Source: Lytechinus variegatus
Taxonomy: Eukaryota > Echinodermata > Echinoidea > Temnopleuroida > Toxopneustidae
DNA length: 64,000 bases
Direction: 5' to 3'
NCBI RefSeq assembly: GCF_018143015.1
Contig: NC_054743.1
Coordinates: 44,364,922-44,428,921, forward strand
Position numbers and translations under genes: made by a program
In this document: piece after piece, positions 50,301 through 61,295 of the stretch
Position numbering within the stretch: the stretch's first letter is position 1
Layout: each line of letters opens with the position of its first letter
The notes under the pieces: generated by a model
What the model was told of the DNA's origin: nothing
Databases searched by the model: none
The model's input: the letters and a program-made list of their open reading frames with translations, nothing else

Positions 50301-52863
50301 AGGAAGGAAGCTTCTGCCACCCCGGTGAACTACGGCATGTTTGTGCAGCTCCTCCTAAAAGGTGGCGAGATCCAGGGAGGGGTGATGTGTCCCCCGGAAA
50401 ATGTGAATTTTATCCAGCAGCTTAGGGGCGGGGGGTCATGTCGTTCCGGACCGCGATAAAAAAAGTAATAAATAAAAAATCTCAAAATATTAATTGCCTC
50501 TCCGGGAAGCGAGAGCAACTTTCGTGATATTTGGGTCATGAAGAAGAAAGTTATTGTCCTTGTTATAATTTTCTGAACGAAAGCTTTATTCATTTAATTT
50601 GATTGGTTTGGGTTAGGTTTAGTCATCATGACCTATGTGAGGATTTTATTTTAGAAAGTATCTCCGGAGAGTCAAAAGTCAGGAAAATATGATTTATGAA
50701 TGAAGAAAAAGAAAGTTAAGTACTCAATAAGAATCAATTTTAGAGCAAGAGAGGCGATAGCTCAAAATGCTTCCATTTTTAAAATGAATTATCCTGAATG
50801 AACATCGAATAAGTGGAATTTCCACATATATTCTTCAAATTATTAGATTGGCGACGGTTGCTGTTTTCGCCAATTTTTTTTAATTAAATTTTCTTATATC
50901 AAACTTTCAGCGTCTAACTAAATTCTGCGAAAGAGCGGAGCTATATAGGGAGCAAAAGCAATAAAAAACTAATAGAAACTTAGAATGACTTTGCATTGTT
51001 TGTGTATTATGTTGACGAGTACAGACTCTTTTCACATATCGATATGTGGATTTTTTAAAAGATAAATTCCTGAAATCATCATTCGAAACCTTAAAGGGAT
51101 GCTCCGGGCTTAAGATATCTCAATAAATAGAGTAAAATTCAGAGCAAAATGCTGAAATTTTGATCAAAATCGGATAACAAAATCACGAATTATTTAAAAT
51201 TTCAAAGATTTGCATCATTCAGGCGAATCAGTTCTATAGGCATGTCTTCGTGAATATTTATTAGGTGTGCTGATGATTTCATATCCCACTTGTTCTTTTG
51301 TAGTTTATTTTACGAAATTAGGTTTTTCACAATTTTCCTACCAAGAACTAAAACAAATGGATTGACAACTCATTAAGTGCACTAGTAATTTCTCGCTGCA
51401 ACTTATTTCATCATAATGGAGACACATCATTGACACATCTATGAAAAAATGAAACAGTTATGATTTCATGTAATAACATAAGAAAAAGGAAAGCGGGGAT
51501 GTGACATTTTCAGCCCATCTAATCAACATTCGTGAACACTGATGAAGACGTGCCTAGAAATGTTTCAACGAAATAACGCAAATCTTAAAAATTAAATAAC
51601 TTCTTTATTATTTCATCCGATTTTGATGAAATTTTCAGCATTTTGCTTTGTGAACTTTACTCCCATTTATTTCGCTATTAATATCTGAAGCCCGGAGCAT
51701 CCCTTTAACTACTTCTAACCTACACCTTAATATTAGTCAGCGTTTCATGAAATTGACTTGTCGGATGCTGAAATATAAAGTTTATTTTATCTGCAAGTTA
51801 CCATAGTAACAATCAGACACCTTTGCTTCTCAGCCAATCAAAATAAAGTGAAGTTGCCTGACCTGAAATCATATCAAACAACAAATACTGATACTGATGA
51901 ACTCCACGGGCCTGTTGCGTAAAAAAGAAAAAGTCTGGCATTTTTATATTTTTGCCGGAGTTTTCCAACGTGTTATTGTGTCGAGGGAGTATTTCTGTTT
52001 GACAGAGCTTTCGTTTATTTTCCATATTTTTTTTATTATGGCAAAACTTTTATGGAACATCACCCAGGTGTCTCTGGCTTCTATCTAACCAGAATCCATG
52101 TTACCTTACTTTAGGAAATATAACCAAAATCATTGTAGCATTATAAAACAAAAACAAAACTGATGGACCAGTCATATCTTATTGGACAGAGTTTCTAAAA
52201 AGCTACGAGCAAGCGAGGTGCGAGAGCAAAATCTTCGACTTCTTAATACGAAAAAACCCCTCACTTTTTAATATATTTTGACATATTACCTTGGGAAGCA
52301 GGAGTGTTTCCAAAAATTTCCTTGGAGGTGCTACGTGTATCAGTCTGCACAGCACCCCCAGGTATAATTCTGGAAGATGTGTAGAAATTGATTGAAAATG
52401 TAACCAAAATGACATTTTGTAGTGGAAATCTTTTTTCTTTTTTTTTTGGCTTTTCAAATTAACATCAGCACCTCAGTAAAAAAAAAAAAGGGAAAAAACT
52501 CGTTCCCAGGGCCTTGTATTACTCATAAAAAATAAAATCACATTTTATTTTTCTTTTCTCCCTTCTCGATCCTCTGTCGCTGAAATTTTCGTGGCCCACG
52601 TACGGCAACCCACATCTCTACGCCTGTGAAACATCGACCACTTCATCGACCCATGATATCATTTTGGGTGTCAGATTGAAGAACTTGACAGAATTTATTT
52701 TTTTTTTACTTACATCACACCAGTGGTCTGATGCACCGGCTAGGAAGACCTGGGCCATCTGATGGGCGGCTACAGGCATTGCTATGATGCAGACCATCGC
52801 ATACACCCATCTCTGGTATTTTCCAAACTCTCCTATCTCTTTCAAAATATCATCAAACTTCAT
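35208..52863 (-). CDS. SLC22-family organic cation/carnitine-type transporter, 11 coding exons
   Basis: Exons in transcript order: 52714-52863, 44403-44657, 43660-43763, 42569-42723, 40423-40591, 39130-39268, 38279-38370, 37421-37629, 36959-37067, 36216-36425, 35208-35337. All phases join, giving 573 residues, usual for the family. Seen: N-terminal [16 protein letters not shown]; a long first extracellular loop with paired cysteines and sequons NAS, NGT and NDT; QEFDLVCDD; the MFS loop GALADMFGRR (165-174); [10 protein letters not shown] (278-287); [13 protein letters not shown]; a GAVEVPA helix; AELFPTPVR (453-461); and PETLG near the C-terminus. Family knowledge: SLC22 proteins are 12-helix plasma-membrane carriers for organic cations, zwitterions such as carnitine, or anions. 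The substrate cannot be read from this sequence. An in-frame ATG 63 bases upstream (52926) is possible, but the chosen start matches family N-termini. Intron 1 is about 8 kb. Confidence 0.92.
35666..35833. mobile_element. Palindromic MITE in SLC22 intron 10 region
   Basis: Arms GCTGTTCGTAAGTTAAGAGC, GGTGATCCTTTCTT and the inverse AAGAAAGGATCACC, GCTCTTAACTTATGAATAGC pair over about 75 bases. It lies between the last two coding exons. A diverged relative is at 57.8 kb. Confidence 0.8.
36582..36891 (+). mobile_element. Element A copy 4, internally deleted, in SLC22 intron 9
   Basis: It keeps the right half of element A (TTGCGTAATTTCGGAACCGC, GGTCTCAAAAGTTGCGCGAG, AAAAGTCAGCGAGC) and short ends, but lacks the AT-rich middle of the longer copies. 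It ends about 67 bases from exon 9. Confidence 0.6.
38480..38990. repeat. Polypurine (GGAA/GAAA)n tract in SLC22 intron 6
   Basis: About 500 bases are almost pure A and G on the plus strand, ending in poly-A-like runs. In the transcript it is a continuous pyrimidine tract ahead of exon 7. The Phe/Leu/Ser open frame across it is an artefact. Confidence 0.9.
39340..39565. repeat. (GAT/AAT)n microsatellite in SLC22 intron 5
   Basis: Imperfect GATGATGAT and AATAATAAT runs start about 70 bases from exon 6 on its acceptor side. Confidence 0.85.
39890..40410. mobile_element. Foldback element with GGGCACCGTCTTACAAAGAG ends
   Basis: The left GGGCACCGTCTTACAAAGAG, GATCCGATCAATCACAACT is matched inverted by AGATTGATCGGATCAATC, CTCTTTGTAAGACGGGGCCC at the right. 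A second palindromic element (40120-40359) sits inside. The outer element ends 12 bases from SLC22 exon 5, on its donor side. Confidence 0.8.
40120..40359. mobile_element. Nested palindromic MITE (AAAAACTGTGGTGTTAA)
   Basis: The left AAAAACTGTGGTGTTAA and the right TTAACACCACAGTTTTTA are inverted. Many ACACC/GGTGT units pair inside, for example AGAGGACCACACC with GGTGTGGTCCTCT. Confidence 0.8.
41330..42350. repeat. Diverged tandem array of the CGAAGCGCGAG unit, SLC22 intron 4
   Basis: About eight units of 100-170 bases share GCGAG..GAAGCGCGAGCTGAAATTTTT, then AGAC..AAAAAGGGACATTTTAAG, AGGAATCCATTT and ACATATCTCAC..AAT. Units decay toward 42.3 kb. The array is flanked by GGGGCACCAGC at the left and a G run with CACGCGCCTCGTCAT at the right. 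The same unit occurs singly in the element at 14.0-14.6 kb. Confidence 0.75.
44020..44135. repeat. AAT/GAT-rich simple repeat
   Basis: Imperfect AATAATAAC and GATAATGAT units lie in SLC22 intron 2. Confidence 0.75.
45853..46463. mobile_element. MITE-1 full copy, tandem partner 1
   Basis: TTAAAGGTCAATTCCACCCC starts it and GGGGTGGACTTGTCCTTTAA ends it, about 610 bases. The two halves are inverted. The right TTAA at 46460-46463 is also the first TTAA of the next copy. It lies in SLC22 intron 1. Confidence 0.88.
46460..47069. mobile_element. MITE-1 full copy, tandem partner 2
   Basis: It starts from the TTAA shared with the preceding copy and ends GGGGTGGACTTGTCCTTTAA at 47069. It differs from its neighbour at many positions, so the pair is two insertions rather than a recent local duplication. 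Confidence 0.88.
47285..47314. repeat. (TA)n dinucleotide run
   Basis: About fifteen TA units. Confidence 0.9.
48599..48905. repeat. Tandem duplication of about 155 bases, SLC22 intron 1
   Basis: Copies start at 48599 and 48754 with GTCGCAAGTGT. Both contain CTGCAAAACTA, GACATTTTCAAATCT and GAGAAGACAGGCAAAACAGA. They differ at about one in ten positions. Confidence 0.85.
49100..51090. other. SLC22 intron 1 sequence, nothing recognised
   Basis: AT-rich DNA with several short open frames that resemble no family I know. No repeats shared with the rest of the window were noticed. Confidence 0.5.
51091..51708. mobile_element. MITE-2, TTAA-ended palindrome, 618 bases
   Basis: It begins TTAAAGGGATGCTCCGGGC and ends GCCCGGAGCATCCCTTTAA, a perfect inverted end of 19 bases. 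The halves mirror each other, for example TTTTGATCAAAATCGGAT against ATCCGATTTTGATGAAATTT. The ends differ from MITE-1 beyond TTAAAGG, but an internal module is shared. It lies in SLC22 intron 1. Confidence 0.88.
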
Positions 52864-53940
52864 GGTTTTGTTCCCCGATGTTAAACCGTCGGAGGTATAT
52901 ATAACATGATATCCTTTCAATGACAACCTGGTCGCTGAATGATTTCAATTGGAATGATTTCAAGAGTTTAGTCAACATTTAATGCCCTCGTCACACTGAT
53001 GGAACCGGTATCACGCAAACCGATCATGCTCGTTAGAAATTAACGCGATCGTTACGATCGATTCGGGAGAGCATCTTTGCTGTAGCTGCGCCTCAAATAT
53101 GTTTTACGTTGACGTGCCGAAGGTCGATAATACAAGAACCATCTTATCACTGCAGCCTGACTACTTCAAAGTTTACTCTGATAAATACGCCCAAGTTGTT
53201 TTCTTGGGGAGGCATCAAATGAGCTTCGTATAGGAGATTTTATATTTACCAATTAGGAGCTTCAAGCTCTTTTTATTTACACACTCAAAGCAGTAATTAC
53301 CATTTGTTTTGGGTCTATACGTCGTTACGTACAGAAGTCACTTGTCAAAATTATACCCTAAAGCAAGTAGGCCTATAGAGTATAGTGAACCAGATATCGA
53401 AGATCACTTAGGAAAGCCCATAAAGATGACTTTCAAGAGACAATTAAGTGATCTCTATAAATAACCATGTTTGCTTTAATTTAATTATATCTATTTTCTA
53501 AATCAATATTCATTCATTCATCTATTTTTGTTGTATTATTAGTTGATAATATGTTTATCTCCCCTCTCTCTATTCATTTTTTTTTTTGGGGGGGGGGGCG
53601 GATTCTTTTATTCAGAAAGAGAAATTGTTGACCAATCTTGCATTATATTATTGAACATCGTTACTTCAACTGATTTCCTTGCGTATTTCATGGCTCCTTT
53701 TACGTTTTACGGGTCAAATATAATGGTATAATAATGAAATACCGAATTCTATTAAATTGGCTCGATCGCCTAATTGCTTGCAATAGCGCATAACATATCA
53801 CCACAGCCTTCATGTTTTTTATCTTCATTACATAATTGGCTTTAGTGCGTACATGGAATATCCTACTAAAAGGATTTTCTGGTATATATCACAGTGATAA
53901 ATTACAGAAATATGCATATATATAGTAATATATTTATGCG
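52864..53940. other. Upstream region of the SLC22 gene
   Basis: No exon is recognised. It probably holds the SLC22 promoter, but I see no clear TATA box or initiator. The 52980-53110 part has more CpG (GCGATCGTTACGATCG and similar) than its surroundings. A G homopolymer is present near 53587. Confidence 0.4.
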
Positions 53941-54108
53941 AAGAGACCTTTTTTCCTCGATGAAATAATAGCATTTTCCTCCATATCTATAAGCGGATAA
54001 AGTTTGTGCATACACGATATACATTTTACAACTATTATTTTATTATCATTATTTATACTGTTATTCATAAAAGTTACAAAGTAATTTTGCTACAAATATG
54101 CATGCAAG

Positions 54109-54146
54109 AAGAAGACGACGACGACCACTACTACTATAATACTACT

Positions 54147-54215
<69 letters not shown>

Positions 54216-54222
54216 TACTACT

Positions 54223-54253
<31 letters not shown>

Positions 54254-54398
54254 TAATACTACTCTACTACTACTACTAGTATACTACTACTACTACTGCT
54301 ACTGCTGCTGCTGCTGCTGCTACTACTACTACTACAACAACAACAACAACTGCTAGTACAACTACAACTACTATTACTACTACCACTACTACTACAGT
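54109..54398. repeat. (CTA)n microsatellite, first block
   Basis: CTA triplets with CCA, CTG and CAA interruptions. Confidence 0.92.
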
Positions 54399-54725
54399 GT
54401 CATGCAAATGAGACAGGCGATGATGTCTCTCACTCACTATTTCTTTTGTTTCTTATTGTTTGAATTATACAATATTTCATTTTTTTACAGATTTGACAAT
54501 AAGGACCAACTTGCCTGAACCATATAATATCAAACAATGCTAATTTCACATGTTCAGGGAGAAATGAATGGTTGTTTTTTCCTCGATGAAATAATAGAAT
54601 TTTCCTCCATATCTATAAGCGCATAAAGTTTGTGCATACACGATATACATTTTACAACTATCCATTATTTATACTGTTATTCATAAAAGTAATAAAGTAA
54701 TTTTGCTACAAATATGCATGCAAGA

Positions 54726-54765
54726 AGAAGACGACGACGACGACCACTACTACTATAATACTACT

Positions 54766-54798
<33 letters not shown>

Positions 54799-54808
54799 TA
54801 CTACTACT

Positions 54809-54881
<73 letters not shown>

Positions 54882-54994
54882 ATACTACTGCTGCTACTAC
54901 TTCTACTGCTACTACTACCAGACTACTACTACTACTACTATACTACTACTACTACTGACTACTACTACTGCTACTACTACTACTGCTGCTGCTG

Positions 54995-55076
<82 letters not shown>

Positions 55077-55113
55077 AACTACAACTACAACTACTACTAC
55101 CACTACTACTACT
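54726..55113. repeat. (CTA)n microsatellite, second block
   Basis: A longer CTA run than the first block, with TAC/TGC interruptions. Poly-valine and poly-tyrosine frames come from the repeat. Confidence 0.92.
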
Positions 55114-55114
55114 A

Positions 55115-55380
55115 TAGTGTCATGCAAATGAGACAGACGATGGTGTCCCACACTCACTATTTCTTTTGTTTCCTATTGTTTGAATTATACAATATTAATT
55201 TTTTTTACAGATTTGACAATAAGGACCAACCACATAACATCAAATAATGCCAATTTCACATGTTCAGGGAGAAATGAATGGTTGTTTCCTTGACAAAGAG
55301 GAGAAAATTCGAATATTTCATATAAAAAAATACAAAAGAAATAGTGAGTGGGTGACGTCATCAGTCTCCTCATTTGAAGG
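55115..55380. mobile_element. MITE-1 partial copy after the CTA tract
   Basis: TCATGCAAATGAGACAGACG, CTCACTATTTCTTTTG and later AAAGAAATAGTGAGTGGGTG are the central parts of MITE-1. Both termini are missing, and the CTA tract replaces the left part. Confidence 0.7.
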
Positions 55381-55855
55381 ATCAATACGCTATGTAAACA
55401 CTTAAAACAACAAAAAATGATAAATGTAGGACATTACGAAACACAAGAAAATCCCTTTTCGCCTTACTTATTCGTTTTTTACGAAAATTTTATATATAGT
55501 GCATGATCAATCATTATAATAGCAAATACATTTGAATTTTTATGAGCGCATACTTATTACTTGTTACATTAATCTCTTTGTCTTGGTGTGTAAGAGAAGA
55601 GGCGGAACGAACTTTGGAGCAAAATATATTTCAGTTATTTCAACAACCAAAGCAAACAAATTAAGACCAGGAAGAGTGATTTATTGACTACACGAAATTG
55701 TTTCTGTTGTTTACAGCGATTATCTTTTGTATGTTTCATTTTGCGTTATCGATTTCTTTATGTTCCTTTCTTTACATAATGTTTGCCTTTCTTTTTTCTC
55801 TTTATCTACGTATTTCTAATTCTCCATATATGTCTAATTGTCCATATATCAATTT

Positions 55856-55890
<35 letters not shown>

Positions 55891-56885
55891 GTCTGTCTGT
55901 CCGTCATCCGTCCTTCCTCCGACCGACCGTCCGTCTAACTATCTATCTCTCTGTCCGTCCTTCCTCCGACCGACCGTCCGTCTAACTAACTATCTATCTA
56001 TCTATCTGTCTGTCCGTCCTTCCTCCGACCGACCGTCTAACTAACTACCTGACTAACTAACTAACTAACTAACTAACTTACTATCTACCTCTATCTATCT
56101 GTCTGCCTGTCGTCCTTCCTCCGACCGATCGTCCGTCTAACTAACGATCTAACTAACTATCTATCTCTGACCGTCCTTCCTCCGACCGACCGGCCGTCTA
56201 ACTAACTAACTAACTATCTATCTATTTATCTATCTATCTATTTATCTATCTAACTGTCTGTCCGTCGTCCGTCCTTCCTCCTACCGTCTAACTAAATAAC
56301 TAACTATCTGTCCGTCGTCCGTCCTTCCTCCGACCGACCGTCCGTCTAACTAACTAACTAACTATCTATCTATCTGTCTGTCTGCCTGTCTGTCTGTCTG
56401 TCCGTCCGTCCTTCCTCCGACCGACACCAACTACCTGACTAACTTACTATCTATCTATCTATGTATCTATCTGTCCGTCGTCCGTCCTTCCTCCGACCGA
56501 CCGTCCGTCTAACTATCTAACTATCTATCTGTCCGTCGTCCGTCTGTCCTTCCTCCGACCGTCCGTCTAACTAAATATCTATCTATCTGTCTGTCCATCG
56601 TCCGTTCTTCCTCCGACTGACCGTCTAACTAACTACCTGACTAACTAACTAACTTACTATCTATCTATCTATTTGTCTGTCTGTCGTCCGTCCTCCGACC
56701 GATCGTCCGTCTAACTAACGAACTAACTATCTATCTATCTATCTAACTGTCTGTCCGTCGTCCGTCCTTCCTCCGACCGACCGTCCGTCTAACTATCTAT
56801 CTATCTATCTGTCTGTCTGTCTGTCCGTCCTACCTCCGACCGATCGTCCGTCTAACTAAGTAACTATCTATCTATCCATCCATCG
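55856..56885. repeat. Tetranucleotide higher-order array (CTAT/CTGT/CCGT/CTAA)
   Basis: About fourteen higher-order units of roughly 50-100 bases each follow one plan: CTAT runs, CTGT runs, CCGTCGTCCGTCC, CTTCCTCCGACCGACCG, CCGTCTAACTAA. The unit lengths vary mainly in the CTAT and CTAA runs. Confidence 0.9.
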
Positions 56886-57796
56886 AAGTTCATTCTCTCG
56901 TCCTTATCTCTCACCCCTTTCACCAACTGCGTAGCCACTTATTCTTTTGGAGGGGGCGTTAAGTGCACGCGAAGCGCGCTCCCTATAGGGGAGGGTACCA
57001 TCTGTTTGTGAAGCGCGAAGTTGTTGATGTCTATTCAAATTCAAATCAAAAGAATACTTCTCTTGCGTCTCTAATACCCTTATCATCTCAGCTTCAATTA
57101 ACTTGCTGTGACTGAAAAAAACCCCATATTTTTTTAAAGAATTATGAGCATCAAAAAAGGGAAAAGATTGTGCAATTTGAAATAATTCCTGTAAAATAAA
57201 ACGTTTTATAAGATAAATGAGATCAGATTTTAAAGTTTTATCGTATTTAGCACGGCACGAATTTAATTCTTGCCCCTTTGATCAGATACTAAATCGCCAA
57301 AGATTACTTGCTGAAAAGCATTATGGGGACTCGGGGAGTGGCGATAACTGGTATATAGTGTTCATTCGCTCAGACCAGAAGAGAAGAAAGTTTGTGTCAA
57401 CTTGGTCAATGCAATCACAAAAATACATTTCATAATTTACACCAACGTATATATACTTAACAATTTCTGGCAGAAAAATACACGAGTCCGATTTCCGAGG
57501 AGGGGAAAAACGGAGTAGAAGAAAAAGTGTGGGAAACAAAGGGAAAAGGCAATTTCGATATTTTCCAGGAAAAGGAAACATTTTAAGGAAAAACAATAAA
57601 ACTATACCCTTCTTTCCTTTTACCCCTTCGCGTTTTCCGTCTCTCCTCCCCCTTTTTTTTGGGGGGGGGGGCGACCACCCCCTGTCTACGCGCCTGCCTT
57701 TTCTCATTCTCACTTCTTGGCATACGTACATATATTTTTTTCAAATGCTATCTCTATAAATGATAATTTTCTCGATTATTGCAAATTAATTATATA

Positions 57797-57948
57797 GGTG
57801 TTAAATAAAGCTGTTCGTCAATAACGCATTACTGGTGACCCATTCTTGTGCTATGTGATATCCCTGTCATTGATTATGACCTAAGAACATGTTCCAGTCG
57901 TGCATAAAGTTTTGCGTAAGTTTACGAACAGCTTAGTGAAACATCCAT
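57797..57948. mobile_element. Diverged relative of the 35.7-kb palindromic MITE
   Basis: The left AAATAAAGCTGTTCGT and the right TTTACGAACAGCTTAGTGAA are inverted ends of the same type as at 35666-35833. The central part is strongly diverged. Confidence 0.5.
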
Positions 57949-58986
57949 CTAAATGAAATGACTAATCAAGATCATCGTTGCATGCGCATTTCGCTAAGTA
58001 GACTGACTATGAACCAATCAGAGTTGTCCTTTGAAATTAGCCACCAATCGCTAACCTTTTGTGTTACGGACCCTCGACTGGTTGCCCAAATAGACAAATA
58101 CACCACATTCATATTTATAACAATGAAGAACAAATCAAAGACAGTCAAAAAGGCAGCTGAAATACTTTACCAATAATTGTGTCACGCTTCCATAATAATA
58201 CACATTCATAAACTTGAGATAATTTCCCTTTATTCAATATTGGCAAGACATACGTGCATGGATAGAGTAAATAAGTAAACATCCTTCAAGTATGAGCATA
58301 CATGTATGTCAGTTAAAAAGTTCATTGCTAATGACTGTGCAATTTCAATTTACTTTAATATCATGATCAATATCATATAAGGAGATGAATTTGAGGGGCC
58401 AATTTGGGGGGTCCTGAAAATTTAGGACATAGGAGGAAGCAAGCGAGTAAACCTCCCAAATCGATCAATTTGATATGCTTTGAAATTGTGATCAGCGGTA
58501 AAGAGGCAGTCACATCAACAAAACCGACTCCAGATCGATCAATGAACACTAAAAAGTCCCTCAAACTTCCACTTTCTCTCTCTGTTTCTCCTCTTCTATC
58601 TCTCCACTCCCTCTTTCTCTCCACCCTGACAATTTGTTCATATCTATACTTTTCGCCACCCTCCCCTTTTCTCTCTCTCTCTCCATCCCCTCTCTGACAT
58701 CTTCCTTTTTCCATTCTGGGTTTTGTTTTCTAGAAAGCTCTCTTCACTCCTCTTCCCGAGAAATAAAGTTTCTTCTTTCACCACAAATCGCTATCAAACT
58801 CCTCGGTTAAGAAATAAGATATTAAACACCATTTACAAAATCGTTGTGTAATCTTAGTATATTTATGAATAATGCTGAATACTTTCAAGTGATAAATTGA
58901 TAAACATCAAAATTCTTTAGAATTTATCAACATATCTACCCTCGTATTAAATGTAAGAAGGAAATCTTTGAATGATGCGAGTAATC

Positions 58987-59168
58987 AGATGATGATGGTA
59001 ATGATGATGACGACCATGATGACAATGACGACCATGATGATGATGATGATGATGATGACAATGACGATAAAGATGACGATGATGGTGGCAATGATGATGA
59101 TGACCTTGATGATGACCATCATGATGACAATGATAACCATGATGATGATGGTGATGTTGATCATGATA
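58987..59168. repeat. (GAT)n microsatellite
   Basis: GATGATGAT and GATGACGAC units. Met- and Ile-rich frames are artefacts. Confidence 0.9.
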
Positions 59169-59421
59169 TAGTGAAAATTGTTATAAGATGATGACACTGA
59201 CTGCTATTTTTGTATCATCATCATCAACATTCTTATTATCATGATTGTCACTTTCTTTCATTATTATGATAGGAGATATAAAGCTATATTGCCCAAACTG
59301 TACCGTGTAGACAATAATGGATTTAGAATAAGTAATCATTACCATGGCATGATAAATGAGTAAAATAAAAGTTCAAGATCAAGTCTACAATAGAAAAACG
59401 TGGATTGGAATAAATAGAGAA

Positions 59422-60214
59422 CAAGTGGAATGCCCCTGGCCGTCTCACCTGCATCACGCGGTTCAATATAGCAGCAGTGCTGACTTTGAATACTACTCTA
59501 ACTCGCACAAGATGTTCAGTGATACATGGTTACTCTTATGTCCAAGTTTAATTAACTAGACCAATAAACTTTCAAAGTTATGATGGTAATTCAACAGATA
59601 CCCCCGATTCGGCCAAAGTTCATTGACCCTAAATGACCTTTGACCTTAATCATGAGACCTGAAACTTGCACAAAATTTTCATTGATGCTTGATTACTATT
59701 ATGTCCAAGTTTCATGAATCAGATCCATAAACTTTCAAAGTTATGATGGGAATTCAACAGATATCCCCAATTCGGCCAAAGTTCATTGACCCTAAATGAC
59801 CTTTGACCTTGGTCATGTGACGTGAAACTCATGCAGGATGTTCAGTGATACTTGATTAACCTTATGTCCAAGTTTCATGAACTAGGTCCATATATTTTCT
59901 AAGTTATGATGACATTTCAAAAACTTAACCTCAGGTTAAGATTTCGATGTTGAATCCTCCAACATGGTCTAAGTTCATTGACCCTAAATGACCTTTGACC
60001 TTGGTCATGCGACATGAAACTCTAATAGGATGTTCAGTAATACTTGATTAACCTTATGGCCAAGTTTTATTAACTAGGTCCATATACTTTCTAAGTTATG
60101 ACGTCATTTCAAAAACTTAACCTCAGGTTAAGATTTGATGTTGACGCCGCGCCGCCGTCGCCGTCGGAAAAGCGGCGCCTATAGTCTCACTTTGCTTCGC
60201 AGGTGAGACAAAAA
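59422..60214 (+). mobile_element. Element B copy 4 (DR1-bearing)
   Basis: From CAAGTGGAATGCC and GTCTCACCTGC to GGAAAAGCGGCGCC and CAGGTGAGAC. Exact TGACCTTTGACCT at 59634, 59797 and 59989, one per internal unit. Confidence 0.82.
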
Positions 60215-60349
60215 TCAATTTATGCATGATGAAGAAGTTTCACACAGTTTCATAAAATTAATTGTTATTAGCACAACATGTACAATAAACATGTTGAAAA
60301 ATGCAGATAATATGCAAATGAGAGCTGATGCCATCTGTTACATCATAAA

Positions 60350-60956
60350 TTAAAGGTCAAGTCCACCTCAGAAAAATGTTGATTTGAATCAATAGAGAAA
60401 AATCAGACAAGCACAATGCTGAAGATTTCATCAAAATCGGATGTAAAATAAGAAAGTTATGACATTTCAAAGTTTCGCTTATTTTTAACAAAATAGTTAT
60501 ATGAACGAGCCAGTTACATCCAAATGAGAGAGTCGATGATGTCACTCACTATTTCTTTTGTTTTTTATTGTTTGAATTATACAATATTTCAATTTTTACG
60601 AATTTGACAATTAGGACCTCCTTGCCTGAAGCACAAAATGTTCAAATAATGGAATTCCACGTGTTCAGGGAGGAATGAAACTTCATTTCACCTGACAATG
60701 ACGAGAAAATCAAACTATTTCATATTTCAAACAATAAAAAACAAAAGAAATAGTGAGTGAATGACATCATCGACTCTCTCATTTGGATGTAGCTGGCTCG
60801 TTCATATAACTGTTTTTGTGAAATGAAGCGAAACTTTGAAATGTCATAACTTTCTTATTTTACATCCGATTTTGATGAAATTTTCAGTGTTATGCTTGTT
60901 GAATTTTTCCCTTTTTATTCAAATCAAGTTTTTGTTGGGGTGGACTTGTCCTTTAA
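60350..60956. mobile_element. MITE-1 full copy
   Basis: TTAAAGGTCAAGTCCACC to GGGGTGGACTTGTCCTTTAA, 607 bases, with both TTAA ends intact. It begins about 135 bases after element B copy 4. Confidence 0.88.
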
Positions 60957-61295
60957 AGAATATTTGAATTTTCTAGAAGATTGAACAAGGGAGCTGTTCA
61001 AAAAAGATTACAATGGCAATTCGTCATGTTCAGTGAGAAAATAAAGCCTTGTTTCACATGATGATGAAAAAAATAGAAATACGAAGTACAGGAGCATTAG
61101 AAATTATGTCTCACGGTTTATGGCATATTCATGTCAGTGAGAGTCTCACATATGATAAATTCGACGAATTTTCCTGCGCTACAGTCTTTACTGATCTGTC
61201 AACAACAACAAAAATCTGTGATATTCAGGTTTCATCTCATATAGGCCCTCGGGGTGTTTTACACAGATTTAAGTGTGCTAAGTGTTCAGTTATAC

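Larger units (their letters stand above)
53949..55275. repeat. Tandem segmental duplication carrying (CTA)n and MITE-1 sequence
   Basis: Unit 1 starts near 53949 and unit 2 near 54574. Both begin TTTTTTCCTCGATGAAATAATAG (quoted here only as its 20-base core CCTCGATGAAATAATAG) and continue through ACACGATATACATTTTAC, GCATGCAAGAAGAAGACGACG, a long CTA run and a piece of MITE-1. The unit is about 625-700 bases, differing by CTA copy number. Confidence 0.8.

Noticed and set aside
54006..54356. Poly-Leu/Tyr frame as a protein
   Set aside because: CTA microsatellite translation.
55838..56044. Frames with SIYLSIYLS and PSSDRPS repeats
   Set aside because: They are translations of the tetranucleotide array.
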